Shown: positions 23,123-34,189, counted from the first letter of the stretch. The stretch is DNA of 64,000 nucleotides from Bryoerythrophyllum caledonicum (GCA_963971425.1 OZ020515.1:9130291-9194290), one strand, 5' to 3'. Numbers and translations: made by a program. The notes: generated by a model from the sequence alone, not told the origin.

Positions 23123-24968
23123 ATGCCGCGTCGGAATTTTGTATGGGATCTATGGTACGAAGACATGGGCAACGCTCCTTCAAGAGCAGCACGACAAGTG
23201 AAGTGTCGGTTTTGTTCTCACTCTATGGTTTATAGAGCCGATAGGATGTTGTCGCATATGGGGTACCGTCATCCTAGTAATCTAGGTCGTGACGTCCAAT
23301 TGTGTAGGATGGTGCCTCCACATGTGCGTTTGTTGTTTCAAAGTTGTGATGGGATTGTTCCTAATCGTCCTGATGCTGCCAACGATGTACCATGTTCCCA
23401 ACAACGTGTTGATAACGAGAATGGGATTGGAGTGGAACACTTATTGACACAATCCGTGGTGAACGACCTGGAGCAGATTCAGAACTCCCAAACAAGTCGT
23501 GGCGTGGAATCCGTACACTTAGATAGGGAACCTCGAGAGCTACGTCAAGCGACCTTGCCTGAGGGCTTCAACATTTCCAAAAGGCATCTCTTGGACAAGG
23601 CTTGGTCTAGTGCTTTCTATGAAGCAAACATTCCATTCAATATCATTAGGCACCCTGCTTTTGTAAAAGCGGTTCAGGAAACTGCACGCGCACGAATGCC
23701 CGCCTACCATCCACCGACCTACAATGCCGTACATACGAAGTTGTTGACAAACAAAAAAATTGATGTACAAACGGCTGTCAATGTAGCCATGGGTAATGCT
23801 ATATCAAAGTATGGCGTTACAATATGTAGTGATGGCTGGGACAACGTTCAGAACCGACCTTTGCTAAATGTTGTTCAGTCATGCACAAAAGGGGATGTTT
23901 TCATAGGCACCATCGATACATCGGGAAATTATAAAGACCACTTTTATGTTGCTTCTCAAATCCGACCGTTTCTGCAAATGGTTGGACATGCAAATGTTGT
24001 CCAAGTATGCACGGACAATGCTCCAGTCATGGCGGCCGCATGTCGTGACATCATGCAAGAAATTCCACATCTCTATGTTCAAGGATGCGCTGCCCATTGC
24101 TTGGATCTTTTACTGGAAGATTGGGGCAAAGAAGCATGGGTACAAAGGATTGTTAAGAAGGCAAGGGTTGTTTGTTTATTCATCAAGAACCACCATGCCC
24201 CACAAGCAATCTTTCGAAGGTTATCACCCGATCTTTCTATTCGTTTGCCCAATGAGACACGGTTTGCAACAAACTTTCTCACGATACAACGCCTCCTCCA
24301 AGTTCGCCAGGCATTGGAGCGAATGGTGGTTGATGAAGACTGGCATGCTTTTCTAGCGGTATTGCGCACTCAAAATACAAGGGCACATGCAAAAGGCCTT
24401 TATGCACGACGCGTTATACGCTCGGATGGATTTTGGGATGTTTGTGTGAATTTTGAGTACATGGTGTTGCCGGTGGTACGTGCTCTTCGTGTGTTTGACG
24501 GCAATGCTCCCGCTATGTGTCATGCATGGAAGGTCATGCATGAATTGGGGATCCATGTTTAAGGATTCCGCAATGCCCCGTTCTGCTTGGAACAAGATTT
24601 GGCAACAAGGGCATTAGATGCCTTTAATGCAAGATGGAGGCTCATGATTACTGACCTTCATTGGGCGGGGGCTATGTTGAATCCTTCTTTGCGTGGATGG
24701 GTCCCGTTGCACGAGCATGAGCTTGCGAGACCAATCTTGAATGGTGTTCTTCGGAACCTAGTTACGAGGGAGGATGATCTAGGTTTGGTCCTCAATCAGT
24801 ACCAAGATTTCATTGAGAACAGAGGGACATTTGCAGATTCCATGCAACCAAATGTCTTGAATGTACCGCCCCATGAATGGTGGGATGCCATAGGAGGCGG
24901 GGCAAAGCAATTGCAGATTATAGCAAGACGCATCCTTGCTCAAGTATGTTCTGCTTCGGCATGCGAAC
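23123..24968 (+). pseudogene. hAT transposase (BED finger, DUF659, hATC)
   Basis: Start ATG 23123 (MPRRNFVWDLWYEDMG). A BED zinc finger at about residues 33-52 has CRFC and H-x-x-Y-R-H. The DUF659 catalytic region follows at about residues 195-330, with KYGVTICSDGWDNVQNRPL, VCTDNAPVM and GCAAHCLDLLLEDW; the Asp residues of the first two motifs fit the RNase H-like DDE centre. After an in-frame TAA at 24560-24562 the same frame continues with the C-terminal dimerisation domain (WWDAIGGGAKQLQIIARRI ... SASACE), which runs into the N gap. The stop removes the dimerisation domain, so this copy is probably dead unless read through. Confidence 0.9.
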
Positions 24969-25168
24969 NNNNNNNNNNNNNNNNNNNNNNNNNNNNNNNN
25001 NNNNNNNNNNNNNNNNNNNNNNNNNNNNNNNNNNNNNNNNNNNNNNNNNNNNNNNNNNNNNNNNNNNNNNNNNNNNNNNNNNNNNNNNNNNNNNNNNNNN
25101 NNNNNNNNNNNNNNNNNNNNNNNNNNNNNNNNNNNNNNNNNNNNNNNNNNNNNNNNNNNNNNNNNNNN
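24969..25168. other. Assembly gap, 200 N
   Basis: Exactly 200 N. It hides the end of the transposase and the beginning of the kinase-like ORF, so whether they are separate genes or a fusion cannot be seen. Confidence 0.99.
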
Positions 25169-25202
25169 ACAAGAAAAGAGCAAGGACAAGCCATTTGGAT
25201 GC

Positions 25203-26601
25203 AATGAGCAAGGAATTTAAGTGCAGGGTTGTAGCAGATATATTATTTTGGATGATAGAGAAAGGTCTATCCAAGTTGGAGAAACGGTACTTGTGTAACG
25301 GCGCTACAGGACTAGAAGCTATGGAGGCAAGATTGATACTCATTATCCAAAATATTGCCAATGAAGTAAATTTTCGCGAAGATAAATTGAGACATTCAAT
25401 GGATACATGGCCCAGCTTGTTTGCCAAACAAGCTATTCACAACCCCGTGAAGACTATTTGGGATGTCTATTACAAGGAAGATGTAAGCGAACAAGCAATG
25501 GAAGTGAAGTTATTGTTTGAGAGACTCAAAGAGGGGGTAGAAGCAATCAAGCCGAAAGGGAGAACTAACCTCGCTATTCCTTGGATTGATCAAGATTTGG
25601 TTGCGCGGGTTGCGAGTAGAGGTCGTGAAGGTGTAGTGTGGCTTCCAATGCATGCGGAGGTAAAGGCGTTGGATACTAGAAATTATGAAGGAGGCTTTGG
25701 AGTTGTCCGTCGTGTCAGTATTGACGGTGTAAGTTGCATTCCAGCACACATGGAGTTTGCGGGGAAAACAATGAAGGAGGATAGTCGTGAAAAAAACCGG
25801 GAGAAATGTTCAATTGAGGCGTTAGCATGTCGAGTGGACCATGCAGGGGTTATAAAAATCCAGTACCTGGATAGAAGAACACACGAGTCGTATACTCTAT
25901 GGTGGAACGGTGGCTCACTAGCATCTATTTGGAGGATCGATTCAAAATATGAGGAGGAACACGAAGATGATATTCTTAAAACAGCTGGAATCAACCTTGA
26001 GGCTCGTATGGAACTATGCGTGTATCGTAAAAATCGGGCCTATTTAGCATGGGCACTACCGTGCATCATGGATGTGATACTTTGCCAGCGCATTTTGCAC
26101 AACGACTTAAGCCCCAACAATGTTATGCTTCATTTTCCGCAAGAGAAAAAAGATGTAGTGTACATCGGAGTGTGTGATTGGGGAATGGCATCATGGGACG
26201 GCGAAGACAAGATGTCAAACTACAGTCGACCCTCTAGTACAGAGCTCGGTGCTTTCCGAGCTAAGTATCGTCATGCTGCCCCCGAGCTATTCCATGTATA
26301 TGGGAAGCCCGGAATACCAACGTCACCGAGGAGAATGGGAATAAAACATAAGCACAACCATAGATCTGAGGCGTATGCAGTGGGGTACTTGGCAAGGAGG
26401 ATCTACAACCGCGATTGCTCTTCAAGCTTGTTCCAAAAGAACAAAGATCTGAGTTCATTGTCCAAGCCATTTGAGCAAGCCATGGACGAGTTGTTGAAAC
26501 CCGATCCACTAGAGAGATCAACCGTCACGCATGTAGTAGACTTGTTGAAAGGACCGCCCTACAACCTAGCTACACCATGGGATTTCTTCCGCAATGAGTA
26601 G
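25203..26601 (+). CDS. Kinase-like protein carried inside the hAT element
   Basis: The frame is open from the gap to TGA/TAG-free 26601; the first visible ATG is 25203 but the true start may lie in the gap. An N-terminal helical region of about 150 residues precedes a protein-kinase fold. A Gly-rich loop GGFGVVRRVSI is near 25690, and a lysine in EFAGKTM near 25760 takes the VAIK position. The hinge region is YTLWWNGGSLASIW, the catalytic loop is HNDLSPNNVMLHF near 26098 (H-x-D-x4-N), the metal loop is CDWGMA (DWG for DFG), and AAPELF stands for APE. All catalytic residues are present, so activity is plausible. This copy looks undamaged. The family is noncanonical; its nearest relative here is 31987-33567. 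Substrate and role are unknown. Confidence 0.8.
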
Positions 26602-26899
26602 TATATAGTATATTGTGATTTCATAGTCCTTAGATACTGTAGGGTATGTAGCATCTTCTCTATGTTGTGAAGTGTTGTCTAATTTGTATTCGGTTATTTG
26701 CAAGAAGAGAATGCCTTTTTGGACTTCCCTGTAATTTTGAATGAAGAACACCTTTGTACAAATTGTTTTGAATTGGTCTCCCAATCCGCCCTTTGTATCT
26801 TCAGAAATAAAAATGGAATAACGTAATTAAAAAATATCCTAACTACCATATCAGCGCTCCCCCACTCCCAATCCGCGTTGCATTGGCGCCCCCACACCT

Positions 26900-27345
26900 A
26901 GGCCGGTGCGAGTCCGCGATCAGTCCGCGGCCAGTCCGCGGCAGTGACCGCGATCAGTCCGCAGAAGTGTTCGCAGCCAGTCCGCGGCAATGTCCGCGGC
27001 CAGTCCGCAGCAGGGTCCGCAGCCAGTCCGCGGGTTCCCATCCAGTCCGCTGCGTATCCGAAGCCAGTCCGCGGGTCCACATCCAGTCCGCTACGTATCC
27101 GCGGCAGTGTCCGCAGCCAGTCCGCGATCAGTCCGCAGCAGTGTTTGCAGCCAGTCCGCGATCAGTCCGCAGCAGCGTTTGCAGCCAGTCCGCGGGTACA
27201 TATCCAGTCCGTTGCGTATCCGCAGGCAGTCCGCGGGTCTGCACTCAGTCTGCGTGTCCAAGTTCAATCCGCTGTGTATCCGCAGCCAGTCCGCGGCAGT
27301 GTCCGCACGCAGTCCGCGGCATGTCCGCGGACGGTCATCGCATGT
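26900..27345 (+). repeat. CAGTCCGC subterminal array, right
   Basis: About 17 exact CAGTCCGC words in one orientation with variants, partly arranged in higher-order units of roughly 45 bp (CCAGTCCGCGGGT...CCAGTCCGCTGCGTATCCG). It lies between the kinase-like gene and the right terminus. Confidence 0.85.
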
Positions 27346-27638
27346 CGACGTGCAGTCTGCTCTTAAACTGCTCCCTCTGAAAAACCCCCCAACCAAATTG
27401 ATTTTCACTCAAAGGTTAATACAACACAGCAAAGGGTAAAAGTGGTGAGAGACACGTAAGATGTCAATGCCACATAGGACGGCCACGTCGACGCCGAGGT
27501 AACATATATACCATACATAGGGTTAAAGTTCAGCTTTGACCCTAGGTTGACTCTATTGAGTCGTGACGAGAGGGTCCGTCACGACAGGTCACGTCATGAC
27601 GGCACGTCACTGTCACAATGTCACGATAGACAACCCTG

Positions 27639-27646
27639 TCTCTAGC
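27639..27646. repeat. 8-bp target duplication, right copy
   Basis: TCTCTAGC directly after the hAT right terminus. Confidence 0.9.
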
Positions 27647-27664
27647 CTGTTTCTCCTGGGAAAC

Positions 27665-28134
27665 TTAGTCATCAGGGTTTTGATGGAGATTGTTCCTAGC
27701 TTTCTCTAGGGCCAACCTTGCCTCTTCTTCCATTAAGCAGCAATCCTTTGCTTTCTCTTTGCAAAAAGTCTTGTACCACTTTAGGACCCTTCTAACTTTT
27801 CCAAAAAACCTAAGGTGAAGAGGGCAAGCTTGCCATCTCTCCTTGAGTTCCTTTTCCACGTGTTCATCCTTGAGATAAATTGTATTCATCTTGTATTTGA
27901 ATCCTTTGGGTGGCAATTGGTCTAATTCTATGTGAAGGATAACTTGCAGATGGTATGAGTGTCGGCTATTTCTGAAAATCTCATATATTTTGATGTGCCC
28001 CTTTTGGTTACCCCAAGGGAAAAGAAAGGTGCAAAACCCGTCCAATTATTTAAGAACTCTATCCGTTCTACTACGTCAATTGTCCCACGCAAAGATAATT
28101 GGTTGGTCGTGATTGAAACAGTCTTTGGCACCAT
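27665..28134 (-). pseudogene. LINE endonuclease end and linker
   Basis: Fragments include SLRGTIDVVERIEFLNNW, RHSYHLQVILHIELDQLPPKG (the position of the usual SDHxP motif) and FFGKVRRVLKWYKTFCKEK followed by an ALEKARNNL helix. This is the typical end of the L1 endonuclease and the start of the linker to the RT. Confidence 0.7.
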
Positions 28135-28290
28135 AGAAAGCTTTGAATAAATTAAAATCTTGTAACTCTCTATAAGAAACTAATGCACTTAAAATAACAT
28201 GCAGATTATGTCTCTCCCTAGTTCTAGGGAGGAAGGCGAAATGGAAAGTACAACTCTTGTACTTTGACGGCATGCTCTCTAATAAGGAAT

Positions 28291-28974
28291 ACCTTTATTA
28301 GCTCCCTATTAGTTTTGGAGCAAACATAAGAGTGTAGAAAATTATTTCCTTCCAAATTAAAAAAAATATTCCTTGTCTTTAGTGGAAAATAACGCTTCAA
28401 CTCAAGTCAAAGATTTTCACATATTGCCAAAAATATAACGGGCAAGGTACCAAAAACAAAAATGTCTTACCACATAAAACTTAGAGATTTTAACTTTTTA
28501 TACTTTTGATTTTTTCCACAACAATATGTGGTGTAGACCTTCATATTGACCATAAATATACATCAATCTAAAACATATCAAGTATCTAAAAACTAAAACG
28601 TTACTTGCCCATTTTTTAGCTTCCACTACTAGCATTGTTGACTTGAATAAGGTACACCCTTTTTCTACCTCTAACAATTGGTGTATAAGGAACTAACATC
28701 ATCCTAAACTACCATTAGTAATGGATTTAGGCCTTATCTAGTGCAAAAATTTGATACCAAGCAGTGAATAGCATGGGAGCTATGCAAGCCTTTCAATCCG
28801 TGTGGTTAAAATTTATGAAATTTTGTGGGGACATTAACAAAGAAGTATTTATTGTGATCCTACGGTTAGATGTAGAAATAAAAAGGTTTTGTCTCCATTC
28901 TTAGGCATTATACTATAGCCTCGCAGTTTTGAAGTGTTTTTGGTGCAAAAATGCCTTGGTCCTTTAGGGATTAA
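28291..28974 (-). repeat. TTAA-family repeat, copy 3
   Basis: On the minus strand it begins TTAATCCCTAAAGGACCAA (border at 28971-28974) and carries all landmarks of copy 1, including CACGGATTGAAAGG, AATTGTTAGAGGTAGA and ATTGTTGTGGAAAAA. The far terminus is missing where it meets the truncated 5' end of the LINE. Confidence 0.65.
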
Positions 28975-29225
28975 AAATGTTTGGAGGTTTAAAACTTGTT
29001 CTCACCATTTTTTTTAATACAAACGCACAAATCCTTATGAGGCTTAAGCACATCCATAATCACACAGATTAACACTACTATTATCAAGTAGAATGTAGAC
29101 AGTACTATTCATATTTTTTTTTAGAATCCATAATGAAATACGAAAATGGGAAAATACATTAAACGCTAAAAGATGAAGCATTGTAAGAAAATTGTCTCTT
29201 GGCACCGCAAAAATAAAAAATACAC
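28975..29225. other. No gene seen
   Basis: AT-rich 3' flank of the RING gene. I looked here for the left terminus of a hAT-type element matching the right end at 34278 and found none. Confidence 0.4.
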
Positions 29226-31511
29226 CTAGTCAATATTCATCGGGCTATTAGTAGTGCCACTCGCCCCTGCCTCATTGTCGTGTGCCCCTACGTGCATAGG
29301 GAGATCTTCATCTAAGCCCAATATAAGTCTACGAGACGCCGATCGTGTTCTCCTCGCTGGTCCATCTTCATCCAACACGGCCCTTAGGATTTGGGATTGC
29401 ATGAGCTGGTCGAGCGCTTGTCGTGTCCCTAGACTGTGCACATCGAGCAAGAAGTCGATTCCGTCATTTCGGAAAATTTCTTTCCACTCTGATTCCGATA
29501 ATTGTCTTAGTTCTTGCGGGTCTGGTTGGTCAACGTCGTGAGAAATGCGATCCCCGTTGTCGTCTGTGATGCGAACCCCGTCAACGGCCCACAACCATTG
29601 CCGTGGATGAGGTCCGAAACGAAATTGCTCCCCGTTCTCGTCCCAATGGCCATTAAAGCATTGGTAGAAGAAATTTCGTTTTCCTTGACCGTATTTGTCC
29701 TTTAACGGGATCAAATTCTTGCACACCCGGACAATCTGCTCCGGGTCCCTTTCCCAACCCCACTCGTTTGAGAGGTGTATCTTATCCAACGAGTGCATCT
29801 TCAGTTTCCAGCTCCACACCAAATCTTTTCCCCACATATGTGATTGATCATGAGCGTTCGTCACATTGAACTCCCAATGCGGGGGCATGTATGGAACTAA
29901 TCCAAAAAGTTTGTACAATCGCTCGTGAAAAGGGGCCTTGCACAATGAGCACCGCCGGCGTACGACCATCAAGCTAATCAAACAAAATGGATGGTATAAG
30001 TGCTTACAAGTGCCTAGATGCATCCCACCTTCTGGACCAAATGGGTTTAGACAAATTGAGCAAGTCGTACCGTCGGATACGAAGCTCGAAGGTTGTGGCC
30101 ACAATAACATGGGTTTGCCCCAATGATCGAGGGTAGATGAAACCTCCTTTTTGAAATCCCATTTGTAACGGGACCAATCGATGGTTGTTTGCCCACCAGC
30201 GGTTTTCACCATCGCCATTTCATCCATCTTGAAAAGATCATCTACGAGGGCCCACGATGTCAAACCAAACACCCTCTCCTGGTTGTTTTCGGTATAGTTG
30301 TTGTCGATTTTTTGGAATTCCGCCACCAATTGTCGGGACCAATCGACCGTGACTACGCATGCCAACTTCCATTGATAGTAATGTTCTACCAACACATCCA
30401 AGCGACTTTGTAGTCTTGAATTCTCTTCAAGCGCTTTAGCGAGCTCTTTGCCGCCGTCACCCCCCACACCCTTTTCTTTGTTGACCATAGCTTTGTCTGC
30501 GTTGGTAAGGGCCTCATCAAACGACAATGAATCGTCTTGGGTTGACACGTGTACAAGCACTTCTTCCTCCCGTCGTGGATTCCGATCTTCTGTGGTCATT
30601 GTACTAGTTTGAAGGGCAAGTCGGAGCTCCTCCATATCACGTCGTTGCTGGTCAATAACAATGTTTTTATCATTGACATCAACTCTCAACTTGCAAGCCT
30701 CATTGTGCAATGACAATAGTTCTGTTGTCTTCCCTTCCAATTGGTTCAGCAAGGTTTGGATAGTGTTGGCAAAAATAGCATCAGTAGAGGCTTCTAACCT
30801 TCGATCAACAACCGCGGGGGATTGTACCTGAGCCCCAACTTCATTAACGGTATTGTTAACGACTACGTTAACCGTTTGTTCCGCCCTCCTTCGTTTGGTG
30901 CGCGCTTGTGTCCTTTGGCTCCTTGTGATTGGAACGTGGGATCCGTCAGAGTCTGTATCCGTGTTTGAGGGATCGGTCTCGTACGTGTCGACCGGTTCAG
31001 TCTTCGCCATCGATTTGCCCAATCCGCCTTCTGGATACCTCCGTGTCCCCATTGGAATCAATCCATTTGCCGGAGAAGGAACTCTTATGCTATCTCCCAT
31101 GGCTTTCAAGGTGGACCAATCCACCGTCTTGCCCAACTTTACCTCCGCATGGACACCTCGCGCAAAGAAGAGATTTACTTCGTTGCGTTTGATATAAGGG
31201 ATGTCGTACAAGACCTGGTATACTTCAATGCACCGATTTTTGAACGCCTCGTCGGTGCACTTCCATAAATTTGCCTTGTGAAAGCGTCGGTGATTATTGT
31301 GTCGCTCCTCCGGGAAAGCCTTGTCGATATGGCACCACTCGATGAAGTTTGCGCAATCCTCGAAACTCCATGGCTCCGGAACTTCTTCCCAACCTTTAAA
31401 AGCCAATTTAACAGGATTCCGAAGCACATGCAACCTCTTCCGCTGCTTGTTTCCCGATCGTAGTCGACTCTTGTCTCGTTCTTCTTTATTCATTTTTACC
31501 AGCGTGGCCAT
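29226..31511 (-). CDS. RING-H2 finger protein with a lineage-specific N-terminal domain
   Basis: An intact 761-codon ORF (MATLVKMNKEERDKSRL). Residues about 40-165 form a domain shared with the genes at 57537-55761 and 62005-63237: WSFEDCANFIEWCHIDKAFP, then W-x-C, an E-V/L face, and KTVDWSTL. A basic patch RTKRRRAEQ near residue 210 could be a nuclear signal. Residues about 245-305 form a probable coiled coil. A RING-H2 finger lies at about 482-524 (C-x2-C-x14-C-x-H-x2-H-x2-C-x10-C-x2-C: CSIC...CKHLYHPFC...CSLC). The C-terminal part (WGWERDPEQIVRVCKNLI) is unrecognised. RING fingers of this form are typically ubiquitin ligases; substrate unknown. It shares a promoter region with a kinase-like gene on the other strand. 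Confidence 0.85.
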   Translation of the reverse strand: MATLVKMNKEERDKSRLRSGNKQRKRLHVLRNPVKLAFKGWEEVPEPWSFEDCANFIEWCHIDKAFPEERHNNHRRFHKANLWKCTDEAFKNRCIEVYQVLYDIPYIKRNEVNLFFARGVHAEVKLGKTVDWSTLKAMGDSIRVPSPANGLIPMGTRRYPEGGLGKSMAKTEPVDTYETDPSNTDTDSDGSHVPITRSQRTQARTKRRRAEQTVNVVVNNTVNEVGAQVQSPAVVDRRLEASTDAIFANTIQTLLNQLEGKTTELLSLHNEACKLRVDVNDKNIVIDQQRRDMEELRLALQTSTMTTEDRNPRREEEVLVHVSTQDDSLSFDEALTNADKAMVNKEKGVGGDGGKELAKALEENSRLQSRLDVLVEHYYQWKLACVVTVDWSRQLVAEFQKIDNNYTENNQERVFGLTSWALVDDLFKMDEMAMVKTAGGQTTIDWSRYKWDFKKEVSSTLDHWGKPMLLWPQPSSFVSDGTTCSICLNPFGPEGGMHLGTCKHLYHPFCLISLMVVRRRCSLCKAPFHERLYKLFGLVPYMPPHWEFNVTNAHDQSHMWGKDLVWSWKLKMHSLDKIHLSNEWGWERDPEQIVRVCKNLIPLKDKYGQGKRNFFYQCFNGHWDENGEQFRFGPHPRQWLWAVDGVRITDDNGDRISHDVDQPDPQELRQLSESEWKEIFRNDGIDFLLDVHSLGTRQALDQLMQSQILRAVLDEDGPARRTRSASRRLILGLDEDLPMHVGAHDNEAGASGTTNSPMNID

Positions 31512-31986
31512 GGGTGGGGAAAATTTGAATAATATATGTGATGCAAATGGATGAAGTCCTCACACGACGCCCACAACCAACTCAATTAAGAGGTGGATGA
31601 AGAGGGAGTATGTGAGGCGGGGACAATTAGAGGTGTGCACGATATTATATAGCCAATAGACAAAGCACTGGTCTAGGGTCCCCGGGCAGGGGCGGGGACG
31701 TCTCCGCCCCCTACTGGGCAGGGGCGGAGACGTCCCCGCCCCCTACTGGACAGAGGCGAGGACGTCTTTGCAAAAGGAATTCTACACCATATAAATAGGG
31801 GACATTTTGTCCTTATTCTCTGCCAAGTCCACTCCCTAGGCCTCACGTGTCAGTTCGCTTTGCGGCCTGAAAGTGAGTTTGGTGGGTGATCGGGCTTGGC
31901 CCATTTATTGTACCCAGACTCTTTGCGGTTTTTTTAAAAACCATCAACTTGGAATTTCGGCCACGGTAGGGAGTTGACAATCACAT
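31512..31986. promoter_or_regulatory. Bidirectional promoter with GACGTC palindromes
   Basis: Between the divergent RING and kinase genes. A minus-strand TATA (CTATATAATA, 31643-31652, with ATTGG just upstream) faces the RING gene, and a plus-strand TATA (TATAAATAGG, 31790-31799) faces the kinase gene. Between them, at 31684-31767, are two full and one degenerate copy of GGCGGGGACGTCTCCGCC-type palindromes joined by CCTACTGG. The ACGT core suits bZIP-type factors; that link is inference. Confidence 0.7.
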
Positions 31987-33567
31987 ATGGCGGGAGAAGG
32001 AAGTAGGTCGATGGAGAAGCGCCCAGTATTTATGGACTTGGATGATGTTGATGAGACGGTTCTTCCGTCCACCAACACGGAGTTGACTTCGGGATCATTG
32101 AATCCGTCGTCATCGAGCAGGAAGAGGCGGAAGAAGTCACCAAATCCGGATATGCCCCCGCACGAATACATGGTTGAATGTAGAGGGATTGCCGTCGAGT
32201 TTTACAAGCGTCGGACGACAGGGGCGTTGACGAGGAGCTATTTGACCCACAACGAAGAGGGATACCACAAGTTGACGGTTGACATGCGACACGAATTAAT
32301 GTCAAACCTTGATAAATCTGAGAAATTTAATAATTTCTCAGATTATTGGTTGCATTCGGAGTGGTTGGACACACAAGTGACCGCACTGACCACCAATATC
32401 GTTGCGAACTGGTGTTACGTCACAGGGAAGAAGGAGGATGAGAGCACCTGGAACCTGGAGGAGCGCGCACTAGTGGCGAACATGAGGATGATCCAGGGCT
32501 TCGTTCAACAGTACTCTTCTTCCCATAAGAAGAAACTAGCTCCTTGGAAAGCGACTATTGAGGAACAAATTTTGGCTCACTACGTTGGTGGAACTTTCAA
32601 GTGGCTTGAAAGTTGCGCTAAAGTGATTCCAATGCCAGGGCAGAGCGCGGTGGGTGGCTATGGGGCTGTACGGAAGGTGATGATAACCAAATTGGAAAAC
32701 ATTCCAAATTGGATTTACTTCGCCGGAAAGACTCTGACCAACACCAACGAGAGGGAGAAGCGCCGAAACATCATCAACGAGGCTAGAGGGTGTCCGGTAG
32801 TACATCCAGGGATCATTAGACTTGCGTACATCCACCCGAAAACTATGGAAGGGTACACGCTCTGGTGGAATGGGGGATCTCTGGCTTCTTTTTGGTCGAA
32901 GTTTGACTCGAAAGTGGACGAAGCATTGCCATTTGAACGGATTGAGATGCATCCGAATACCGGGTTGTCAATCCAAGAGCTTCGGTGGGTAAAAACTTAC
33001 CGCCAAAATCGAGTGAACCTCGCGCTATCATTGCTTGTCATTGTGGGAAAATGCCACGACGCAAATTATATACACAATGACATCTCTCCATCGAATGTTT
33101 TGCTCCACTTTGATGAGTGGAAACCCGATACGGTGTACATCGGAATTTGCGATTGGGGGCTTTCTAGTCGGGTTGTGGAGAATGAGCCATCAAGGTATGG
33201 TTATCAATTCAAGGAGGAGCTTCAATAAGAGAGAGAGCGGCGACGGTTTGTGGCACCAGAACTGTTCTATAATTTTGGACCGCAGGACTCCACCAACTCG
33301 CTTGAAGTCATGCAACGGTCACACCTCTACTCGAAGGCAGTAGATGCATTTGCGGTGGGTTGAATTTGTGAAAAAATTTGGAAAGAAGATTGGGACACTT
33401 CGTATTTCACCAGCAAAAACACGGAGCAATATGTAAACTTGAAGCTAAAACTTACAGCGTTGCAAAAACAACTGCTCGAAGAACGGTCTTCTGTACCAGA
33501 TGTTTTAGACACATTAATGAAACCCCCCCACAACTGGACTATGCCTCTATGTTGTTACCGACAATAG
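31987..33567 (+). pseudogene. Kinase-like gene paired with the RING gene, two in-frame stops
   Basis: Start ATG 31987 (MAGEGSRSMEKRPVF). A helical N-terminal region of about 200 residues is followed by a kinase fold: GGYGAVRKVMI near 32650, YFAGKTL near 32720, PVVHPGIIRLAYI, YTLWWNGGSLASFW, HNDISPSNVLLHF near 33073, ICDWGLSS near 33150 and VAPELFY. The catalytic residues are all kept. It is a paralogue of the kinase inside the hAT element (the same WWNGGSLAS, HND-x-SP-x-N and CDWG words). The frame is broken by TAA at 33226-33228, before the APE motif, and by TGA near 33361; otherwise it is continuous to TAG 33565. The decay looks recent, because no indel is seen. Confidence 0.8.
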
Positions 33568-33980
33568 TTTTTTGTTAATTAGCTGCATTAGTTTCGCATG
33601 TGGTGGTTAAATAGGCAATACGGCATCTTCGTAGAAGAATATGTGTAATTGGCAATTGCCATACGTTATATTTTAATCAAAATTGGATACGTCCAAATCT
33701 TAAATTCTAAATCCGAGATTTGCATTTGTTCAAGCACAAATAACAATTGATACACTATTGATACACTAAATGTGCACAAGTGAAAGAAATAAATTTATTA
33801 TTTCTACAAAAATTGATACATAGTGTAGTAAATGGCATTTAGTGTCCGGTTATGTCACTACACTAAGTGCCTCATTTGCAATTGGTGTATGGGTTCACAT
33901 TTAGTATATACTACAGTAAACATAAATTTTAGTTTACCAACATATGGTCAATAGTTAAACACTATTAACTAATTCATAAA
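33568..33980. other. AT-rich flank, no gene
   Basis: Contains several ACTAAATG/CATTTAGTG words, also seen near 38550-38590. No gene. Confidence 0.4.
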
Positions 33981-34074
33981 GGGGCGGAGACGTCCCCGCC
34001 CCTGCACTAGTAGAGGCGGGGACGTCCCCGCCCCCACACAGGCAGGGCGTGGACGTCTCCGCCCCACCTCCCTC
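33981..34074. repeat. Second GACGTC palindrome array
   Basis: Three units of the GGCGGGGACGTCCCCGCC type, matching the promoter array at 31684-31767. The two arrays flank the kinase-like gene. Confidence 0.75.
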
Positions 34075-34189
34075 TTGCCATTAGTCCCCAATCCTATTCA
34101 CACATGACCCTCTCCTACGTGGCAGCTATGTGGTGCCAACATGGCTGCCACGTCGCCTGTTTTTTACCTAGTGGGTAAGTCAACCCTCA

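Larger units (their letters stand above)
22438..27638 (+). mobile_element. hAT transposon carrying a kinase-like gene
   Basis: The 5201-bp element has imperfect terminal inverted repeats: left CAGGAATGTCTATTGTG, right (inward) CAGGGTTGTCTATCGTG. It is flanked by a perfect 8-bp duplication, TCTCTAGC, as expected of hAT. Several TCGTGAC/GTCACGA words follow each terminus, the left ones able to form a hairpin. Subterminal arrays of CAGTCCGC lie at 22690-22940 and 26900-27345. Inside, on the plus strand, are a BED/DUF659/hATC transposase and then a kinase-like ORF, separated by a 200-N gap. It inserted into an older LINE. The transposase has one in-frame stop, so the copy is probably inactive on its own. 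Confidence 0.92.
19118..28290 (-). mobile_element. L1-type LINE, 5'-truncated, split by a hAT insertion
   Basis: The element reads leftward. Its 3' end is a poly(A) tail, seen as T9-GG-T23 at 19119-19152. It consists of two blocks, 19118-22437 and 27639-about 28290, separated by the hAT element. ORF2 pieces appear in the expected order: the end of the endonuclease and the linker (28134-27665), the pre-RT segment (22369-22091), the RT core (21801-21223), and a C-terminal zinc-knuckle-like segment (19684-19445). The endonuclease N-terminus and ORF1 are absent, the usual 5' truncation. Multiple stops and frame changes make it an old copy. No target duplication was identified. Confidence 0.8.
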
